From positions 372,001-436,000 of the forward strand of contig CAVQGM010000002.1 of assembly GCA_963712065.1 (NCBI GenBank): DNA of 64,000 nucleotides, in the 5' to 3' direction. The stretch is from CAVQGM01 sp963712065. GTDB taxonomy: Bacteria; Actinomycetota; Acidimicrobiia; Acidimicrobiales; Acidimicrobilacustridaceae. Shown here piece by piece: positions 17,055 to 26,284 of this stretch. Made by a program: the position numbers and the translations under genes. The number at the start of each line of letters is the position of its first letter. Within the stretch, counting starts at the first letter, position 1. The notes beneath the pieces were generated by a model, which saw only the letters and a list, made by a program, of their open reading frames with translations, ran no database searches and was not told the DNA's origin.

Positions 17055-18860
17055 ATGGATCGCCACGACGTCGTCGCCCCGCTCCAGGGCATCGTCGTGT
17101 CGGTGCGGGCGACGATCGGCGCCGCCGTCGAGGCCGGTACCGCGGTCGTGGTCATCGAGTCGATGAAGATGGAGCACACGGTCGCCGCCGGTGCGCACGG
17201 CGAGGTCATCGCCGTGTCGGTGGCCGAGGGAGCCACGGTGCGAGCGGGCGACGTGCTGGTCGGCATCGCCGTGGCCGACGCGGGTGGGGCGGCGGCGGCG
17301 AGCTCGCCGGGCCCGGTCGCCGCAGGGGAGCGGGCCGACCTGGCCGAGGTGATCGAGCGCCATGCCGTCGGCCTCGACGCCGGTCGCCCCGACGTCGTCG
17401 CCCGTCGGCACGCCAGCGGCCGACGCACCGCCCGCGAGAACGTCGACGACCTCTGCGATCCGGGGAGCTTCGTCGAGTACGGACCGCTGGTGATCGCCGC
17501 CCAGCGACGTCGCCGATCGATGGAGGAGCTCATCGAGCGCACGCCGGCCGACGGCCTGGTCGGCGGGGTGGGCGCCGTCGACGGCCGACGCGCCGTCGTC
17601 ATGTCGTACGACTACACCGTCCTCGCCGGCACCCAGGGGCTGCAGAACCACCGCAAGAAGGACCGGCTGTTCGAGCTCGCCGAGCGCCTCCGGCTGCCGG
17701 TCGTGTTCTTCACCGAGGGCGGGGGTGGCCGACCGGGCGACACCGACGGCGTCGGCCCGTCCGGGCTCGACTGCATGGCCTTCCGGCTGTTCGCCGAGCT
17801 GAGCGGCCTCGTGCCCCTCGTCGGCGTGGCGTCGGGCCGGTGCTTCGCCGGCAACGCCGCCATCCTCGGGTGCTGCGACGTGGTGATCGCCACCACCGAC
17901 GCCACCATCGGGATGGGTGGCCCGGCCATGATCGAGGGCGGAGGCCTCGGGGTCGTCACCCCCGACGAGATCGGGCCGATCGACGTGCAGTGGGCCAACG
18001 GGGTGGTCGACCTGGTCGCCGCCGACGACGCCGAGGCGGTGGCCCTCGCCCGCCGCTACCTCGGCTACTTCCGTGGCCCCCACGACGCGTGGGAGGTCCC
18101 CGACCAGCACCGTCTCCGCCACGCCGTGCCCGAGCACCGCAAGGCGGTCTACGACGTCCGTGCCGTCGTGCACGGCCTCGCCGACGTCGACTCGGTGCTG
18201 GAGCTGCGGGCCGGGTGGGGGGCGGGGATGGTCACCGCCCTCGCCCGGGTCGAGGGTCGCCCCCTCGGGATCGTGGCCAACGACCCCGCCCACCTCGGGG
18301 GTGCCATCGACGCCGACGGTGCCGACAAGGCGGCCCGCTTCACCCAGCTCTGCGACGCCCACGACCTCCCGCTGCTGTTCCTCTGCGACACGCCCGGCTT
18401 CATGGTCGGGCCCGATGCCGAGCGCACCGCCCTCGTGCGCCACGTGAGCCGGCTGTTCGTCACCGCCGCCAGCGTCACCGTGCCGGTCGGCACCATCGTG
18501 TTGCGCAAGGGGTACGGACTCGGCGCCCAGTCGATGGCGGCCGGCAGCTTCCGCTCGCCCGTGTTCACCGTCGCCTGGCCGACGGGGGAGTTCGGCGGCA
18601 TGGGCCTCGAGGGCGCGGTGAAGCTCGGGTTCCGTCGCGAGCTCGACGCCATCGACGATCCCGACGAGCGCGAGCGCCGCTACGACGAGCTGGTCGCTCG
18701 GGCCTACGAGCAGGGCAGGGCGCTCAGCACGGCGACCTCCTTCGAGATCGACGACGTCATCGACCCCGCCGACTCTCGTCGCTGGGTCACCTCGTTGCTC
18801 ACCGCTGGCGAACCGCCGGCGCGGTCGGGCAAGAAGCGACCGTTCGTCGACACGTGGTGA
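17055..18860 (+). CDS. Acyl-CoA carboxylase: biotinyl domain fused to carboxyltransferase
   Basis: A 601-residue fusion. Residues 1-75 form a biotinyl/lipoyl attachment domain with the biotin lysine K38 in VIESMKMEHTVAAGAHGEV. After a short Ala/Gly linker, the rest is a carboxyltransferase of the acyl-CoA carboxylase beta type: RHASGRRTARENVDDLCDPGSFVEYG, VFFTEGGGGRPGD, TIGMGGPAMIEGGGLG, LFLCDTPGFMVGP, VLRKGYGLGAQSMAAG. Usually the biotinyl domain is fused to biotin carboxylase, not to carboxyltransferase. No biotin carboxylase gene is nearby, so one must act in trans from elsewhere. The acyl-CoA substrate is not evident. An oxaloacetate-decarboxylase-like role is less likely given the acyl-CoA-type core. 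Confidence 0.86.
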   Translation: MDRHDVVAPLQGIVVSVRATIGAAVEAGTAVVVIESMKMEHTVAAGAHGEVIAVSVAEGATVRAGDVLVGIAVADAGGAAAASSPGPVAAGERADLAEVIERHAVGLDAGRPDVVARRHASGRRTARENVDDLCDPGSFVEYGPLVIAAQRRRRSMEELIERTPADGLVGGVGAVDGRRAVVMSYDYTVLAGTQGLQNHRKKDRLFELAERLRLPVVFFTEGGGGRPGDTDGVGPSGLDCMAFRLFAELSGLVPLVGVASGRCFAGNAAILGCCDVVIATTDATIGMGGPAMIEGGGLGVVTPDEIGPIDVQWANGVVDLVAADDAEAVALARRYLGYFRGPHDAWEVPDQHRLRHAVPEHRKAVYDVRAVVHGLADVDSVLELRAGWGAGMVTALARVEGRPLGIVANDPAHLGGAIDADGADKAARFTQLCDAHDLPLLFLCDTPGFMVGPDAERTALVRHVSRLFVTAASVTVPVGTIVLRKGYGLGAQSMAAGSFRSPVFTVAWPTGEFGGMGLEGAVKLGFRRELDAIDDPDERERRYDELVARAYEQGRALSTATSFEIDDVIDPADSRRWVTSLLTAGEPPARSGKKRPFVDTW

Positions 18861-18880
18861 CCCCGGCGTAGCCTGACCCT

Positions 18881-19693
18881 GTGCCCGACGATCGTCCCAT
18901 CGGCATGTTCGACAGCGGGTTCGGCGGGCTCACCGTCGCCCGGGCCCTGATCGACCTGCTGCCCGCCGAGGACGTCGTCTACGTCGGCGACACCGCCCGC
19001 TACCCCTACGGGCCCCGTCCCCTCGACGAGGTGCGGGGCTTCGCCCACCAGATCGGGCGGTTCCTCGTCGACGACCACGACGTCAAGCTCGTCGTGGTCG
19101 CGTGCAACACCGCGTCGGCGGCTGCCCTCGACGAGCTGGCCGACGAGCTGCCGGTGCCGGTGATCGGGGTGATCGCGCCCGGCGTTCGGTCGCTCGTGAG
19201 CGCCACCCGGAACGGCCACGTCGGGGTGATCGGCACCGTCGGCACCGTCGCGTCGGGCGCCTACCAGCGCGCCGTCGCCGACGCGGACGCCGGCGTCAAG
19301 CTCACGTGCGCAGCCTGTCCGGGGTTCGTGGAGTTCGTGGAGCGCGGCGACTTCGCCAGCGACCAGGTGCACGTGCTCGCCGAGCGCCTGCTGGCACCGT
19401 TGCACGACGCCGACGTCGACACGCTGCTGCTGGGCTGCACCCACTACCCGTTCCTGGCCCGCACCATCAGCGACGTGATGGGCCGTGACGTCGTGCTCGT
19501 GTCGTCGGCCGACGAGACCGCGTTCGAGGTGCGCCACCTGCTCGGCGGCGACGGGCCGGCCCGGCCCGCCGACGGCCCCGGTCGGGCCACGCACCGGTGG
19601 CTGTCGTCGGGCGACGTGGTGTGGTTCCGGCGGCTCGGCGCCCGACTGCTCGGCCCCGAGCTCGACCACGTCGAAGCCGTCTCGTGGGGGTGA
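18881..19693 (+). CDS. murI: Glutamate racemase
   Basis: A 270-residue enzyme that converts L- to D-glutamate for peptidoglycan. The signature starts with IGMFDSGFGGLTVARAL; the two catalytic cysteines are C75 in VVACNTASAAAL and C186 in LLGCTHYPFL; YVGDTARYPYG binds substrate. It starts at GTG 18881, 20 bases after the carboxylase gene. It heads the block murI, MBL hydrolase, rph, rdgB, which is conserved in actinobacteria. Confidence 0.96.
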   Translation: MPDDRPIGMFDSGFGGLTVARALIDLLPAEDVVYVGDTARYPYGPRPLDEVRGFAHQIGRFLVDDHDVKLVVVACNTASAAALDELADELPVPVIGVIAPGVRSLVSATRNGHVGVIGTVGTVASGAYQRAVADADAGVKLTCAACPGFVEFVERGDFASDQVHVLAERLLAPLHDADVDTLLLGCTHYPFLARTISDVMGRDVVLVSSADETAFEVRHLLGGDGPARPADGPGRATHRWLSSGDVVWFRRLGARLLGPELDHVEAVSWG

Positions 19694-19700
19694 CCGAGCC

Positions 19701-20441
19701 GTGGGCCTGAGGGTCACCGTGCTCGGCGCGTCGGGCAGCTACCAGGGCCCCGGCGGCGCGTGCAGCGGCTACCTCGTCGAAGGTGGCGGCGTGCGGGTCG
19801 CCGTCGACCTCGGCCCCGGCGCGCTCGCCAACCTCCAGCGCCACATCCCCATCGAGGCGCTCGACGCCGTCTTCGTCTCGCACAGCCACCCCGACCACTG
19901 GGTCGACCTCACCGGGCTGCGGGTCGCCCTCCGCTACGGCCTCGGGCGTGACGGTCTCGTCGTGTACGGCACGGCCGAGACCCGGGCGCTGGCCCAGGCG
20001 GTGACGACCGACCTCCGACCGACGTTCGACTGGCACGACACCGGCGACGGCGACGAGTTCGCCGTCGGCGGCCTGCGCTTCCGGGCGTCGCGCACCGACC
20101 ACTACGTCGAGACGCTGGCCCTGCGCATCGACGACGTCACCTCCGATGCCAGCCTGGCCTACTCGGCCGACACCGGCCCCGGGTGGTCGTTCGCGGCGCT
20201 CGGGACGGGCATCGACCTGGCCCTGTGCGAGTCCACCTACCCCACCGACGAGCAGGCCGAGGGCGTGCTCCACCTGTCCGCCCGCCAGGCCGGTGCCATG
20301 GCCCGGTCCGCCGGTGTGAGACGGTTGGTGCTCACCCACCTGTGGCCGAGATCCGACCCCGACGAGCACCGCCGCCGCGGCAGCGAGGCCTTCGGCGAGC
20401 CGGTCTCGATCGCCACCATCGACGAGAGGTACGACCTGTGA
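19701..20441 (+). CDS. MBL-fold metallo-hydrolase (Rv1339-like)
   Basis: A 246-residue metallo-beta-lactamase-fold protein from GTG 19701. Metal ligands are visible in FVSHSHPDHWVDL (HxHxDH), TDHYVETLALRI, LAYSADTGPG and VLTHLWPRSDP. The overall layout resembles RNase Z and class II cyclic-nucleotide phosphodiesterases. Its orthologue by position and motif is M. tuberculosis Rv1339, which has been reported to lower cAMP. It lies 7 bases after murI, and its stop overlaps the rph GTG by four bases. Whether it acts on cAMP or RNA cannot be settled from sequence. Confidence 0.9.
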   Translation: MGLRVTVLGASGSYQGPGGACSGYLVEGGGVRVAVDLGPGALANLQRHIPIEALDAVFVSHSHPDHWVDLTGLRVALRYGLGRDGLVVYGTAETRALAQAVTTDLRPTFDWHDTGDGDEFAVGGLRFRASRTDHYVETLALRIDDVTSDASLAYSADTGPGWSFAALGTGIDLALCESTYPTDEQAEGVLHLSARQAGAMARSAGVRRLVLTHLWPRSDPDEHRRRGSEAFGEPVSIATIDERYDL

Positions 20442-21178
20442 GACCAGACGGCCGAGCCGACGACGAGCTGCGGCGCATCACCTTCGAGCGCGACTTCACC
20501 GACCAGGCCGACGGGTCGGTGCTCGTCACCGCGGGCCGGACGATGGTGCTGTGCACCGCGACGATCGACGAGGACGTGCCGCGGTGGATGAAGGGTCGGG
20601 GCAAGGGCTGGGTCACCGCCGAGTACTCGATGCTGCCCGGCGCCTCACCGGAGCGCATCCGTCGCGAGGTCGCCGCCGGCAAGCCGTCGGGGCGCACCCA
20701 GGAGATCCAGCGCCTCATCGGCCGGTCGCTGCGCGCCGTGTGCGACATGGCCGCCCTCGGCGAGCGCCAGGTGCTCGTCGACTGCGACGTGCTGCAGGCC
20801 GACGGCGGCACCCGCACGGCGTCGATCAACGGCGGCTACCTCGCCCTGCACGACGCCCTGACCCGGCTCGTGCAGCGCGGGGCCATCGGCGCCCAACCGC
20901 TGCGCGAGGAGTGCGCGGCGGTGTCGGTGGGCATCGTCGACGGCGTGCCGGTGCTCGACCTGCCCTACGTCGAGGACTCGGCCGCCGAGGTCGACATGAA
21001 CGTCGTGCTCACCGGCTCGGGCCGCTACATCGAGGTGCAGGGCACCGCCGAGGGCGCCGCCTTCAGCCGCGGCGAGCTCGACTCGATGCTCGACCTGGCC
21101 GAGCGTGGGATCGCCGACGTGGTGCAGCTCCAGCGGCTGATGACGGGCGACCCGCCCCCGGCGCGACCCTCGCCGTGA
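20438..21178 (+). CDS. rph: Ribonuclease PH
   Basis: A 246-residue 3'-5' phosphorolytic exoribonuclease that trims tRNA 3' ends. It begins VRPDGRADDELRRITFERDF at GTG 20438; other family segments are WMKGRGKGWVTAEYSMLPGAS, RTQEIQRLIGRSLRAV, DCDVLQADGGTRTASINGGY, DLPYVEDSAAEVDMNVV and VQGTAEGAAFSRGELD. The frame is open further upstream only as a shadow of the MBL gene. Translationally coupled on both sides by GTGA overlaps. Confidence 0.96.
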   Translation: MRPDGRADDELRRITFERDFTDQADGSVLVTAGRTMVLCTATIDEDVPRWMKGRGKGWVTAEYSMLPGASPERIRREVAAGKPSGRTQEIQRLIGRSLRAVCDMAALGERQVLVDCDVLQADGGTRTASINGGYLALHDALTRLVQRGAIGAQPLREECAAVSVGIVDGVPVLDLPYVEDSAAEVDMNVVLTGSGRYIEVQGTAEGAAFSRGELDSMLDLAERGIADVVQLQRLMTGDPPPARPSP

Positions 21179-21810
21179 GCGAGCCGGTGGAGCCGGCGCC
21201 CGAGCGGCGGGGAGCGGCGACGTTGGTCGTCGCCTCGGCCAACCCCGACAAGGTGGCCGAGATCGCCGCCATCCTCGAACCGCTCGGGCTCACCCTCGTC
21301 CCCCGGCCCCCGGAGGTCCCCGACGTGGTGGAGGACGCCGACACCCTCGAGGGCAACGCCCGGCTGAAGGCGGTCGCCATCACCGAGGCCACCGGGCGGC
21401 CGGCGGTCGCCGACGACACCGGGTTCGAGGTCGACGCCCTCGGCGGCGAGCCCGGGGTGCTGGCCGCCCGCTACGCGGGGCCCGACGCCACCTACGCCGA
21501 CAACGTGGCCAAGGTGCGCCGCGAGCTCGACCGGGTGGGCGCCGAGGGCCCCGAGCGGCGGCGGGCCCGCTTCCGCACCGTCGCCCTCGTCCGCTTCCCC
21601 GACGGCCGGGAGGTGGTGGCCGAGGGCACGGTCGAGGGCACGGTCGCGCCCGCGCCGAGGGGCGAGGCCGGCTTCGGCTACGACCCGTTGTTCGTCCCCG
21701 ACGACGGCGACGGGCGCACGTTCGCCGAGATGACCGCCGACGAGAAGCACGCCGTGAGCCATCGCGGTCGGGCGTTGCGGTCCCTCGCCCGGGCGCTCAC
21801 CAGTTCCTGA
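21175..21810 (+). CDS. rdgB: Non-canonical purine NTP pyrophosphatase (RdgB/HAM1)
   Basis: A 211-residue house-cleaning enzyme that hydrolyses ITP, dITP and XTP to monophosphates. LVVASANPDKVAEIAAIL is the substrate-binding N-terminus, VADDTGFEVDALGGEPGV the metal-binding loop, and GFGYDPLFVP with TFAEMTADEKHAVSHRGRAL the C-terminal signature. GTG 21175 overlaps the rph stop by four bases. The N-terminus has a 14-residue extension before the first strand. The 3' end overlaps the end of the convergent gene at 21797. Confidence 0.96.
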   Translation: MSEPVEPAPERRGAATLVVASANPDKVAEIAAILEPLGLTLVPRPPEVPDVVEDADTLEGNARLKAVAITEATGRPAVADDTGFEVDALGGEPGVLAARYAGPDATYADNVAKVRRELDRVGAEGPERRRARFRTVALVRFPDGREVVAEGTVEGTVAPAPRGEAGFGYDPLFVPDDGDGRTFAEMTADEKHAVSHRGRALRSLARALTSS

Positions 21811-22805
21811 GGTCGACGGGCCACTCGTCCACGACCGCATCGCCGTCCACCACCCACATCCGCTCGTGGTAGGCGACCGTCGGGTCGACGTGGGCGGGCC
21901 ACACCCGCACCCGGTCGCCGACCCGCGGGAACTCGGCGGGGTCGCGGGGCGAGAAGGTGAGGTGCTCGTCGGAGCAGAACCACACCTTGGCCTCGTCGAT
22001 CGACGGGTCGCCGTGGTCCATGCCGAGCGACTTGAGGCCCACGTCGGCCACCGCGTAGCCCGACGACCGATCGACCGAGATCACGGTGCCGAGCACGCTC
22101 ACGGCGCGCACGAACGGCAGGCCGAGCTTCTCGTACGCCGTGTCCATCAGCGTGTACGAGCCGGCCTGGAGCTCGGTGACCCACTCGTTGAGGTCCCACG
22201 TGCCGGTGCCGCCGCCCGAGACCACCGGGCCGCCGACCCGCTGGTGGGCGGCGGTGAGCAGGGCCATGCTGGCCGCGACGCCCTCGGTGCGCGCCTCGCG
22301 GTCGGTCAGGCCGACCACGTGGCCCTCGTAGCCCATCACCCCGCGGACCTCGAGCCCGGCCCGCCTCGCCACCTCGGCCAGGCGCCGGCGCGTCGGCCGG
22401 GTCGCACCCGCAGCGGGGGAGGCCGACGTTCACGTCGACGAGCACCTCCCGCACGCCGCCGGCGGCGGCGGCGGCGATCGTCTCGTCGGAGTCGACGGCC
22501 ACGGTGACGCGGTGGCCGGCGGCGACGACCGCGCCGAGACGGGTGGCGTCGAGCACCTCGTTGGCGAGCAGGAGGTCGTCGCCGAGCCCGGCGGCGGCGA
22601 GCCCCTCGATCTCCCGGATGGTCGCCGCGCAGAACCCGGGGTGGCCGGCGGCGACGAGCTCGCGGGCGAGCGCGGTCGACTTGAACGCCTTGACGTGGGG
22701 ACGCAGGCGACGGCCCGGCCACACCTCGGCCATGGCCGACACGTTGTGGGCGAGGGCCTCGCCGTCGACGAGGAGCGCGGGCGTCGCCAGGTCGTGCACG
22801 TCCAT
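21797..22805 (-). pseudogene. D-threonine aldolase/DSD1-like PLP enzyme, one-base frameshift
   Basis: Reads as an alanine-racemase-N-domain enzyme of the D-threonine aldolase / D-serine dehydratase-like family. ATG 22805 gives MDVHDLATPALLVDGEAL, then LRPHVKAFKSTALARE with the PLP lysine, and VDVNVGLPRCGCDPADAP. There the frame breaks. The rest continues one frame over as EVARRAGLEVRGVMGYEGHV, VSGGGTGTWDLNEWV, and the C-terminal metal-site region PAHVDPTVAYHE. One extra base at about 22381-22384 (plus strand GGCG) explains the shift. It may be a sequencing error or a recent mutation. The usual HxC metal ligand pair reads HVD here. Confidence 0.8.
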
Positions 22806-22832
22806 CGCGGTCACCCTAGGAGCTACGTTCCG

Positions 22833-23855
22833 GTGGTGACCGGGAACACGTCGTCGACCCACGGTCGGGCGCCGCGCCGCCATCCGCTCGCCCAGCTGCC
22901 CACCCCGCTCGAGCCGATGCACCGCCTCGGCCGGGCGCTCGGCTTCGCCGACGGGGCGCTGTGGGTCAAGCGCGACGACCTGCTCGGTCTCGGTGCGGGC
23001 GGCAACAAGGTGCGCAAGCTCGAGTTCCTGGTCGCCGACGCCCTCGCCCAGGGCGGTCGCACGCTCGTCACCGCCGGCGCCGCCCAGAGCAACCACGTGC
23101 GCCTCACCGCCGCCGCCGCCTGCCGCACCGGGCTCGACTGCGTCGCCGTCCTCGGGGGCACGCCGCCCGACGACCCGGAGGGCAACCTGGTGCTCGACCA
23201 CCTCTTCGGCGCCGAGCTGATCTGGGCCGGCGCCTCGGACCCGGAGCTGATCGAGCGCACCCTGGCCGAGACCGCGCTGCGCCTCGCCGCCGAGGGCCGG
23301 CACCCCTACGAGATCCCCCTCGGCGGGGCCAACGAGGTGGGCACCCTCGGCTACGTCGTGGCCGCCGCCGAGCTCGCCGCCCAGGCGCCGCTCGGCGCCG
23401 TCGTCTACACCGCCACCGGCACCGGTGGCACCCACGCCGGGCTCGCGGTCGGCTTCGGCCACCACGACCGGGTGCACGGCGTCGACGTCGGCGCGCTGCC
23501 CGACGTCGAGCACCGCATCGACGCCCTCACCCCCGGCGTCGCCAGCCTGGCCGCCCGGCCCCTGCCCGCCGGCACGCTGCACCTCGACCGCGACCGGATC
23601 GGCCGGGGCTACGGCGACCACACCGAGGCGGCCCACGAGGCGGTCACGCTGGCGGCGCGCTGCGAGGGGTTGGTGCTCGACCCCGTCTACTCGGGCAAGG
23701 CCCTCGCCGGGCTGATCGCCGACCTCCGGGCCGGACGCCTGGCCGCCGACCAGCCCACCGTGTTCCTGCACACGGGCGGCCTGCCGAGCGTGTTCACCGC
23801 CCGGACCCGCTCGTGGATGCTCGGGACCGCGGCCGGCGGCGAGACGAGCACCTGA
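22833..23855 (+). CDS. D-cysteine desulfhydrase / ACC-deaminase-family PLP enzyme
   Basis: A fold-type II PLP enzyme of about 340 residues. The PLP lysine lies in GGNKVRKLEFLVADAL, followed by LVTAGAAQSNHVRLTAAAA (substrate Ser/Asn) and YTATGTGGTHAGLAVGF (phosphate loop); LDPVYSGKALAGLI and VFLHTGGLPSVF close the family pattern. Members degrade D-cysteine to pyruvate, sulfide and ammonia, or deaminate 1-aminocyclopropane-1-carboxylate; the motif set fits D-cysteine desulfhydrase better. GTG 22833 or 22836 is the start. It is divergent from the D-threonine-aldolase-like gene with only 27 bases between starts. Confidence 0.87.
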   Translation: MVTGNTSSTHGRAPRRHPLAQLPTPLEPMHRLGRALGFADGALWVKRDDLLGLGAGGNKVRKLEFLVADALAQGGRTLVTAGAAQSNHVRLTAAAACRTGLDCVAVLGGTPPDDPEGNLVLDHLFGAELIWAGASDPELIERTLAETALRLAAEGRHPYEIPLGGANEVGTLGYVVAAAELAAQAPLGAVVYTATGTGGTHAGLAVGFGHHDRVHGVDVGALPDVEHRIDALTPGVASLAARPLPAGTLHLDRDRIGRGYGDHTEAAHEAVTLAARCEGLVLDPVYSGKALAGLIADLRAGRLAADQPTVFLHTGGLPSVFTARTRSWMLGTAAGGETST

Positions 23856-23892
23856 CCCCAGCGCATCCGCCGCGTCGGGCACACTGGCGGCC

Positions 23893-24753
23893 GTGACCGA
23901 TCCCGACGGGCCCGTCCCCTGGCCGCAGCGGCCACCGACCCAGCCGGCCCCGCTCCCGCCGTTCTCGACGTCGTGGCCACCGCCGGGCACGTCGGCCGGG
24001 CCGTTCGGCCCCTGGGTCCCCGATGCCACCGGTCCCCGTGAGCCCGAGGTGCGGTGGGGCCTCGGGGACGTCCTCTACGGGCTGCTGCTGTGGATCGCCG
24101 GCGGCATCGTCGGCACGGTCGTCCTGATCGTCCTCGGTGGGGTCGACCTGCAGACCGGTGACGTCGGCGAGCTGTCGGTCCCGTTGCTCGCCGCCACGCT
24201 CGCGTCCGGCTGGATCGGGCTCGCCGGGTGGCCGGTCGTCGCCAGCTACCGCAAAGGGCGGCGCAGCCTGGCCGAGGACTTCGGGCTTCGCATCGTCCCG
24301 TCCGACGTCGGGTGGGGGATCCTCGCCGGTGTCGCGTGCCTGGCGATCAGCATCGCCGGCAACATCGTGTGGACGCTGATCTCCGCCGAGGAGGCGCCCG
24401 ACAACGCCGACTTCCTCCCGAGCGACCCCGGCCCGCTCGGTGTCGTGGCCGTGCTGTTCCTCGTCGCCGTGGCCACCCCGGTCGTGGAGGAGCTGTTCTT
24501 CCGCGGGTTGTTCCTCCGGGCCGCCGAGAAGCGCTGGAACACCGGGGTCGGCATCGTCTTGTCGTCGGTCGTGTTCGGGGCGTTCCACGCCACCGGCGAC
24601 TCGATCGGCCAGGCCCTGTTCATCGTGGGGGTCACCACCGCCTACGGCCTGCTGCTGGCCTTCCTCGCCGCCACCACCCGCCGGCTGGGCGCGTCGATCG
24701 TCGCCCACATGGTGATCAACGGCGTCGGTGTCGCCGCGGTCTTCCTCACCTAG
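23893..24753 (+). CDS. CPBP-family intramembrane glutamic protease with proline-rich N-terminus
   Basis: A 286-residue protein from GTG 23893. The first 55 residues are Pro-rich and cytosolic; about seven to eight hydrophobic helices follow. Catalytic motifs: EELFFRGLFLRAAE (about residues 199-212), FGAFHATGDSIGQ (His), and AHMVINGVGV (HxxxN). This is the CAAX/Abi-type intramembrane protease family, better conserved than the copy at 6673. The substrate is unknown. Confidence 0.88.
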   Translation: MTDPDGPVPWPQRPPTQPAPLPPFSTSWPPPGTSAGPFGPWVPDATGPREPEVRWGLGDVLYGLLLWIAGGIVGTVVLIVLGGVDLQTGDVGELSVPLLAATLASGWIGLAGWPVVASYRKGRRSLAEDFGLRIVPSDVGWGILAGVACLAISIAGNIVWTLISAEEAPDNADFLPSDPGPLGVVAVLFLVAVATPVVEELFFRGLFLRAAEKRWNTGVGIVLSSVVFGAFHATGDSIGQALFIVGVTTAYGLLLAFLAATTRRLGASIVAHMVINGVGVAAVFLT

Positions 24754-24763
24754 GGCGGACCGG

Positions 24764-24847
24764 TGCGGGCGGGGGGATTCGAACCCCCACGTCTCGAAGG
24801 ACACTGGGACCTAAACCCAGCGCGTCTGCCGGTTCCGCCACGCCCGC
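24764..24847 (-). tRNA. tRNA-Leu (TAG anticodon)
   Basis: An 84-nt class II tRNA. Acceptor strands GCGGGCG (5', at 24847) and CGCCCGC pair perfectly; the anticodon loop TTTAGGT between CTGGG and CCCAG gives TAG; there is an extra variable arm, and the T-arm GGTTCGAATCC is normal. The 3' CCA is only partly encoded (ACC then G). Confidence 0.95.
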
Positions 24848-24914
24848 GTGGCCCCGCCCACGCTAGCGACGAGTCCCCGCCCGAGCGGCGGAGCGCGGCG
24901 CCCGGCTCCGCCGC

Positions 24915-26141
24915 TCAGCAGGTGCTGGGTGCGTCCTCGCCGGCCAGCAGGCCCTGGGCCCAGGTGACGACGTCGGGTGCGGCGACGAGGGCGATGGTCT
25001 CGTGGGTCTGGCCCGGGTACACCGTCAGCTGGACGGTGGAGCCCTGCTCGCACAGCTCGGCGGCGTAGTCCTCGGTGACGCTCGGATCGACGATCGTGTC
25101 CTGGTCGCCCTGGGCGATGAAGACCGGGGCGAGGATGGGCACCGCCCCGGTGGTGTTGCGGGCGAGCAGCTCCGACCACGGGGCGGTGGTCGTCGGGTCC
25201 TCGGCGAAGACGTTGCCGGCGAGGGGGTCGGCGATGGCCTCGACCTGCTCCGACTGGGTGAGGTCGCAGAGCTGCTCGAGCTGCGGCACCGCCTCCTGGG
25301 CGGCGGGGGTGAGCACGTCGTCGCCGTCGAGGCCGGGGAACTCGGACTGGTAGGCCTGCTCGTAGGCGACCATCGCGTAGATCGACAGCGAGACCCCCGG
25401 GCCGGTCTGCTCGTCGTCGCGCACGAGGTCGGCCAGCAGGGTCGCCGGGGCGGCGACGGCGACGCCCAGCACCGACAGCTCGGGGGCGTAGTCGGGCGCG
25501 AGCTGGCCGGCGAACAGGGCCGCGTGCCCGCCCTGCGAGTGACCCCACAACACGACCTCGTCCCCGGCGCCGGTGTCGGGGACGTTCCGGGCGGCCCGGG
25601 CGGCGTCGAGCAGGTTGCGGCCCTCGAGGTCGCCGATGAGGTAGGACGGCGGCCCGGCGGCGCCGAGCCCCGAGTAGTCCGGGGCGGCGACCACGAAGCC
25701 GGCGGCGAGGAGGTCGGTCAGCCCTTCGATGAAGGCGAACGGCGTGCCGATCGACGGGGCGCACCGCTGGGCCACGCCGGTGGTCGGGTGACCCCAGGCG
25801 ACGACCGGTCTTCCGGCGGGCGGGGCGGGGGGATCGGCGGGGGCGACGATCACCCCCGAAGTCGCGATCGGCTCGCCCGAGACGTCGGTGGAGGTGTACA
25901 GCACGAGCCACGCCTGGGCCCCGTCGGGCGCGCCCGTGATCGGCTCGCTGCGGATGATCGTGCCCGGCGGGCCGGCCGGCAGGGGATCGGGGATCTCGTA
26001 GAAGTCACCGCCGGGGGGCAGCGTGGTGGCCACCGGCTCGGTCGACCCGGTCGACGACGCGTCCTCGTCGTCCGAGCAGGCGCCGAGGGCGGCGACGAGC
26101 ACGAGGGCGACCGTGACCGCCAGCAACCGGGAGGCACGCAT
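24915..26141 (-). CDS. Secretory lipase family lipoprotein
   Basis: A 408-residue lipoprotein from ATG 26141: MRASRLLAVTVALVLVAALGAC with lipid Cys about 22, an acidic/Thr linker, then an alpha/beta hydrolase of the secretory lipase (LIP) family. The nucleophile is in VVLWGHSQGGHAALFA; the acid and base are probably in FIAQGDQDTIVDP and YPGQTHETIAL; VVAAPDYSGLGAAGPPSYL is a family segment. It likely hydrolyses esters or triacylglycerols outside the cell. It is divergent from clpP with about 140 bases between. Confidence 0.88.
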   Translation of the reverse strand: MRASRLLAVTVALVLVAALGACSDDEDASSTGSTEPVATTLPPGGDFYEIPDPLPAGPPGTIIRSEPITGAPDGAQAWLVLYTSTDVSGEPIATSGVIVAPADPPAPPAGRPVVAWGHPTTGVAQRCAPSIGTPFAFIEGLTDLLAAGFVVAAPDYSGLGAAGPPSYLIGDLEGRNLLDAARAARNVPDTGAGDEVVLWGHSQGGHAALFAGQLAPDYAPELSVLGVAVAAPATLLADLVRDDEQTGPGVSLSIYAMVAYEQAYQSEFPGLDGDDVLTPAAQEAVPQLEQLCDLTQSEQVEAIADPLAGNVFAEDPTTTAPWSELLARNTTGAVPILAPVFIAQGDQDTIVDPSVTEDYAAELCEQGSTVQLTVYPGQTHETIALVAAPDVVTWAQGLLAGEDAPSTC

Positions 26142-26284
26142 TGGCCGGATTCCTAGACGACCGGACCCGAGGGCGCAACGGCCCCCGTCGCGGTGGCGGG
26201 GAGCAGGGAGGGTGGCCGGACCACGAGTCGGGGGCGGTAGCCTGCGCCGGCGGGCCGGAGGGCCCCCCATTCGAGAGGAGACCG

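Noticed and set aside
22512..22832. N-terminal extension of the D-cysteine desulfhydrase frame
   Set aside because: It lies antisense over the D-threonine-aldolase-like gene; similarity begins only after GTG 22833.
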